Assembly: GCF_000425425.1 (NCBI RefSeq)
Contig: NZ_AUDK01000003.1
Location: 62,001-126,000, forward strand
DNA length: 64,000 nucleotides
Direction: 5' to 3'
From: Flavobacterium daejeonense DSM 17708
GTDB taxonomy: Bacteria > Bacteroidota > Bacteroidia > Flavobacteriales > Flavobacteriaceae
Shown: positions 60,740-64,000 of the stretch, one piece after another
Layout of the letters: each line of letters opens with the position of its first letter
How positions within the stretch are numbered: the first letter of the stretch is position 1
The notes under the pieces: generated by a model
What the model was told of the DNA's origin: nothing
What the model saw: only the letters and a program-made list of their open reading frames with translations
The model's database searches: none
Translations under genes and position numbers: made by a program

Positions 60740-61045
60740 ATGGAAAAACAAAGAAAAAAAGTTTTGCTGGCAGCCGTGGCAGTGCTGTCAGGAATTGGTG
60801 CATTCGCACAGGGAAACGGTTCTGCAGGTATCAACGAGGCTACTCAAATGGTAACAAGCTATTTCGACCCCGCAACCCAGCTCATTTACGCCATCGGGGC
60901 TGTAGTAGGGCTAATCGGAGGCGTTAAGGTGTACAACAAATTCAGTTCGGGCGATCCTGATACAAGCAAGACTGCGGCAAGCTGGTTCGGTGCGTGTATT
61001 TTCCTGATCGTAGCAGCTACTATCCTGCGTTCATTCTTCCTTTAA
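60740..61045 (+). CDS. traE: TraE, DUF4134 membrane protein
   Basis: This 101-aa protein has a signal-like N-terminus (KKVLLAAVAVLSGIGAFAQG) and two further hydrophobic segments (LIYAIGAVVGLIGGVKVYNKF and AASWFGACIFLIVAATILRSFFL). It is the DUF4134/TraE family, thought to be a VirB2- or VirB3-like component of the Bacteroidota type IV secretion channel. It starts the second part of the tra operon after the cargo island. Confidence 0.9.
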   Translation: MEKQRKKVLLAAVAVLSGIGAFAQGNGSAGINEATQMVTSYFDPATQLIYAIGAVVGLIGGVKVYNKFSSGDPDTSKTAASWFGACIFLIVAATILRSFFL

Positions 61046-61056
61046 TCTTTTGCCTT

Positions 61057-61389
61057 ATGAACAGTTACAACATCAACAAAGGCATTGGGAGGACAGTAGA
61101 ATTTAAGGGGCTGAAAGCGCAATACTTGTTCATCTTCGCAGGTGGATTGCTTGGAACGCTTATCCTGGTCATGATCTTATACATGGCCGGGGTTAATTCC
61201 TATATCTGCCTTTTTCTCGGTGCGGGCGGTGCTTCGCTCATTGTGTGGCAGACTTTTTCGCTAAACAGAAAGTATGGCGAACACGGATTGATGAAGATAG
61301 CCGCCAATAAACGGCATCCCAGATACATCATCTGCCGCAAGCCTGTACACCGCTATTTAAAATTCACTCCTAAACAGAATGCCGTATGA
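61057..61389 (+). CDS. traF: TraF, DUF4133 membrane protein
   Basis: Read from ATG 61057 (110 aa; an in-frame start at 60994 lies inside traE and is rejected). Two membrane segments (QYLFIFAGGLLGTLILVMILYMAGV and YICLFLGAGGASLIVWQTF) are followed by a basic tail (KRHPRYIICRKPVHRY). DUF4133/TraF corresponds to the VirB3-like inner-membrane part. Its stop overlaps the traG start (ATGA). Confidence 0.9.
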   Translation: MNSYNINKGIGRTVEFKGLKAQYLFIFAGGLLGTLILVMILYMAGVNSYICLFLGAGGASLIVWQTFSLNRKYGEHGLMKIAANKRHPRYIICRKPVHRYLKFTPKQNAV

Positions 61390-63890
61390 GAAATGTATCA
61401 AAGACTACCACACTGGAAAGTAAGTTTCCTTTACTGGCAGTAGAAAACAACTGCATTCTTTCCAAAGATGCAGACATTACCGCCTGTTTTGAAGTGCGTT
61501 TGCCGGAACTATTCACGGTGGCTTCAGCAGAATATGAAGCCATTCATTCAGCCTGGCACAAGGCTATCAAGACCTTGCCTGATTTTACGGTCATCCACAA
61601 ACAGGATTGGTACATCAAAGAAAGTTATGCTCCTGATCTGGCAAAGGAAGACCAGAGTTTTTTGGCTAAATCCTACCAACGCCATTTCAATGAGCGACCT
61701 TTCTTAAACCACTACTGTTACCTGTTCCTAACCAAGACGAGTAAAGAGCGTATGCGTATGCAAAGCAACTTCAGTTCGCTTTGCAAAGGTTCGCTTATCC
61801 CAAAGGAAATCAGGGACAAGGAAGCGATACACCACTTTATGGAAGCCGTGGCACAGTTTGAGCGTATCGTAAATGATAGTGGTTTCATAACGCTACAACG
61901 CCTTACTGAAGAAGGCATAATTGGTACGGACGAAAAGCAGGGATTGTTGGAGCAATACCTTACGCTTTCCAGAGAAGCAGGAACACCAATGCAGGACATT
62001 GGATTGGGTTCTGAAGAAGTGCGTATCGGAAACAAAAGGTTGTCGTTGCACACCTTGTCCGATACGGATGACCTGCCAGCAACGGTATCAGCAGACACCC
62101 GTTTTGAAAAATTGTCTACCGACCGTAGCGACTGCCATTTGTCATTTGCTGCACCCGTGGGATTGTTGCTGAGCTGTAACCACATCTACAACCAATACTT
62201 GTTTTTGGATAACAGCGAAGCCAATCTCCAGAAGTTTGAGAAGTCCGCAAGGAATATGCACTCACTGGCTCGTTACAGCCGTGCCAATCAAATCAACAAA
62301 GAGTGGATAGAAAAGTATCTGAACGAAGCCCACAGCTTCGGGCTGTCTTCTATCCGGGCGCACTTCAACATTATGGCGTGGTCGGAAGACCCTACGGAAC
62401 TAAAACAGTTAAAGAATGATTGCGGTAGTGCCTTGGCATTAATGGAATGTAAGCCTCGGCACAACACGACGGACGTGGCTACTTTGTATTGGGCAGGAAT
62501 GCCCGGTAATGCAGGTGATTTTCCGAGTGAAGAAAGTTTTTACACCTTCATTGAACCTGCCTTGTGCTTTTTTACGGAAGAAACCAATTACCACAATTCG
62601 CCTTCGCCATTCGGTATCAAGATGGCTGACAGGCTCACAGGAAAACCAATTCATCTGGATATTTCCGATCTGCCGATGAAGCGTGGGATTATCACGAACC
62701 GGAACAAGTTTATACTTGGTCCATCGGGTTCAGGCAAATCATTCTTTACAAATCATATGGTAAGGCAATACTACGAACAAGGCGCTCACGTCTTACTCGT
62801 AGATACAGGTAATTCCTATCAGGGTTTATGTGAACTCATCAAAGGAAAAACTAAAGGCGAAGACGGTGTTTACTTCACTTATACAGAAGACAACCCAATT
62901 GCTTTCAACCCTTTTTATACTGATGACGGTGTGTTCGATATCGAGAAACGGGAAAGTGTCAAGACTTTGATATTGACACTTTGGAAGCGTGATGATGAAC
63001 CGCCGACCCGTTCTGAAGAAGTGGCATTATCGAATGCCGTAAGTGGTTATATCGAACGTATTAAACAGGATGATGCATATCCCTCTTTCAATGGGTTCTA
63101 TGAATACGTGCAAGGTGATTACCGCAAAGTACTGGAGGAAAAACAGGTCAGGGAAAAAGACTTTGACATTGCCAATTTTCTGAACGTGCTCGAACCTTAT
63201 TACAAAGGTGGTGAGTATGACTACCTGCTAAACTCCGACAAGCAGTTAGACCTGCTTTCCAAACGCTTCATTGTGTTTGAAATTGATGCCATAAAGGATC
63301 ACAAAATCCTTTTCCCCATAGTCACGATCATCATTATGGAGGTGTTTATCAATAAGATGCGGAGACTAAAAGGTATCAGAAAGCTCATTTTGATTGAAGA
63401 AGCCTGGAAAGCGATTGCCAAAGAAGGGATGGCGGAATATATAAAATATTTGTTTAAAACAGTCAGAAAATTCTTCGGAGAAGCAATCGTCGTAACGCAG
63501 GAAGTGGACGACATCATCCAGTCGCCCATTGTGAAAGAAAGTATCATCAATAACTCTGACTGCAAGATCCTATTAGACCAGCGCAAGTATATGAACAAGT
63601 TCGATGATATACAGGCAATGCTCGGATTGACAGACAAAGAGAAAGGACAGGTACTTTCCATCAATATGAATAACGATCCAAGCCGATTGTACAAAGAGGT
63701 TTGGATCGGCTTAGGTGGTACGCACTCGGCAGTCTATGCCACCGAAGTTAGTTTGGAGGAGTATCTCGCATACACCACGGAAGAAGCCGAAAAGATGGAA
63801 GTGATGCAGCTCGCTTCCGAACTGGACGGAAACGTCGAACTCGCCATCAAGCATATCGCTATGCAAAGGCGTGATAAAGCAAATCAATAG
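61386..63890 (+). CDS. traG: TraG, VirB4-like conjugation ATPase
   Basis: This 834-aa protein has an N-terminal TraG/VirB4 domain (about 1-400) and an ATPase domain with Walker A in LGPSGSGKSFFTNH (about 445-458), VLLVDTGNSYQG and Walker B in RKLILIEEAWKAIAKEG (about 665-680), then DIIQSPIVKESIINNSDCKILLDQRKY. The motor energises pilus and channel assembly. Its start overlaps traF. The next gene begins 26 bp downstream. Confidence 0.93.
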   Translation: MRNVSKTTTLESKFPLLAVENNCILSKDADITACFEVRLPELFTVASAEYEAIHSAWHKAIKTLPDFTVIHKQDWYIKESYAPDLAKEDQSFLAKSYQRHFNERPFLNHYCYLFLTKTSKERMRMQSNFSSLCKGSLIPKEIRDKEAIHHFMEAVAQFERIVNDSGFITLQRLTEEGIIGTDEKQGLLEQYLTLSREAGTPMQDIGLGSEEVRIGNKRLSLHTLSDTDDLPATVSADTRFEKLSTDRSDCHLSFAAPVGLLLSCNHIYNQYLFLDNSEANLQKFEKSARNMHSLARYSRANQINKEWIEKYLNEAHSFGLSSIRAHFNIMAWSEDPTELKQLKNDCGSALALMECKPRHNTTDVATLYWAGMPGNAGDFPSEESFYTFIEPALCFFTEETNYHNSPSPFGIKMADRLTGKPIHLDISDLPMKRGIITNRNKFILGPSGSGKSFFTNHMVRQYYEQGAHVLLVDTGNSYQGLCELIKGKTKGEDGVYFTYTEDNPIAFNPFYTDDGVFDIEKRESVKTLILTLWKRDDEPPTRSEEVALSNAVSGYIERIKQDDAYPSFNGFYEYVQGDYRKVLEEKQVREKDFDIANFLNVLEPYYKGGEYDYLLNSDKQLDLLSKRFIVFEIDAIKDHKILFPIVTIIIMEVFINKMRRLKGIRKLILIEEAWKAIAKEGMAEYIKYLFKTVRKFFGEAIVVTQEVDDIIQSPIVKESIINNSDCKILLDQRKYMNKFDDIQAMLGLTDKEKGQVLSINMNNDPSRLYKEVWIGLGGTHSAVYATEVSLEEYLAYTTEEAEKMEVMQLASELDGNVELAIKHIAMQRRDKANQ

Positions 63891-63916
63891 TCATTAACAT
63901 TTTAAAATTAGAAACA

Positions 63917-64000
63917 ATGAAAAAAGTATTGTATCTGGTGTGTACGGCGCTGATGCTTGCCGTAGCACCGTCAGCAAAAGCCCAGTGGGTTGTAACCGAT
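63917..64000 (+). CDS. traI: TraI, DUF4141 protein (5' end only)
   Basis: Only the first 28 codons are in the window: MKKVLYLVCTALMLAVAPSAKA is a signal peptide followed by QWVVTD, the usual mature start of DUF4141/TraI proteins (VirB5-like). Position directly after traG fits this family's gene order. The remainder, and the right end of the element, are outside. Confidence 0.8.
   Translation, partial: MKKVLYLVCTALMLAVAPSAKAQWVVTD

Overview
The window comes from a member of the phylum Bacteroidota, most likely Flavobacteriia (Flavobacterium-like). The basis is an AT-rich chromosome, TAnnTTTG-type -7 promoter boxes, few Shine-Dalgarno sites, flavobacterial intergenic repeats, families such as GH97 and PL10, and a CTnDOT-like conjugative element with Bacteroidota-specific RteC, DUF3408, DUF4133, DUF4134 and DUF4141 families. 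No rRNA, tRNA or CRISPR array was seen.

Chromosomal part (1 to about 28.9 kb). After the C-terminal end of a DUF3427-type helicase and a GT39/PAP2 membrane gene pair comes a catabolic locus (3.8-18.1 kb). It holds a sodium:solute symporter, a DapA/NanA-family aldolase, an AraC regulator, an L-fucose-isomerase-like protein, two substrate-binding-protein-fold proteins without signal peptides, two class III CoA-transferases, a Gfo/Idh/MocA oxidoreductase, a MaoC-type hydratase and a FucP-like transporter. A 16-nt sequence (TGATAATATCCTATAA) is shared exactly between the symporter upstream region and the araC/isomerase divergent region and is a good regulator-site candidate. Secreted pectin enzymes follow (GH28, PL10, then a retaining-type GH97), so pectin-derived sugars or acids are a plausible but unproven substrate. 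A decayed AraC/MFS fusion pseudogene, an S8 lipoprotein protease and an M1 aminopeptidase complete this part.

Integrated conjugative element (about 29 kb to the right edge, incomplete). Backbone: rteC, two HTH proteins, a DUF4099/DUF3945 protein, topB, an ORF6N protein, DUF1896, a giant methylase-helicase, a second rteC, mobC, mobB, mobA, an oriT/parS-like region, traA (ParA), traB (DUF3408), traD, then traE, traF, traG and the start of traI. Cargo sits in at least three places: a MarR/membrane pair before mobC; an NTF2-like/AraC/acetyltransferase block between mobC and mobB; and, between traD and traE, a triple-repeat protein followed by a low-GC defence-like island (54.6-60.5 kb). That island encodes an Xre regulator, an 871-aa protein with two separate GHKL ATPase domains (one Hsp90/MORC-like, one histidine-kinase-like), a receiver-domain protein, an HNH endonuclease and an Eco57I/TaqI-like N6-adenine methyltransferase.

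Two cargo blocks are bounded by fossil copies of the 3' end of the neighbouring transfer gene (mobB at 45.9-46.0 kb, traD at about 54.48-54.53 kb), which suggests a common mode of cargo acquisition. The strongest candidates for undescribed biology are the dual-GHKL/receiver/HNH/methyltransferase operon and the cytoplasmic binding-protein/CoA-transferase pathway. Functions rest on motif recognition by eye; no database search was run.
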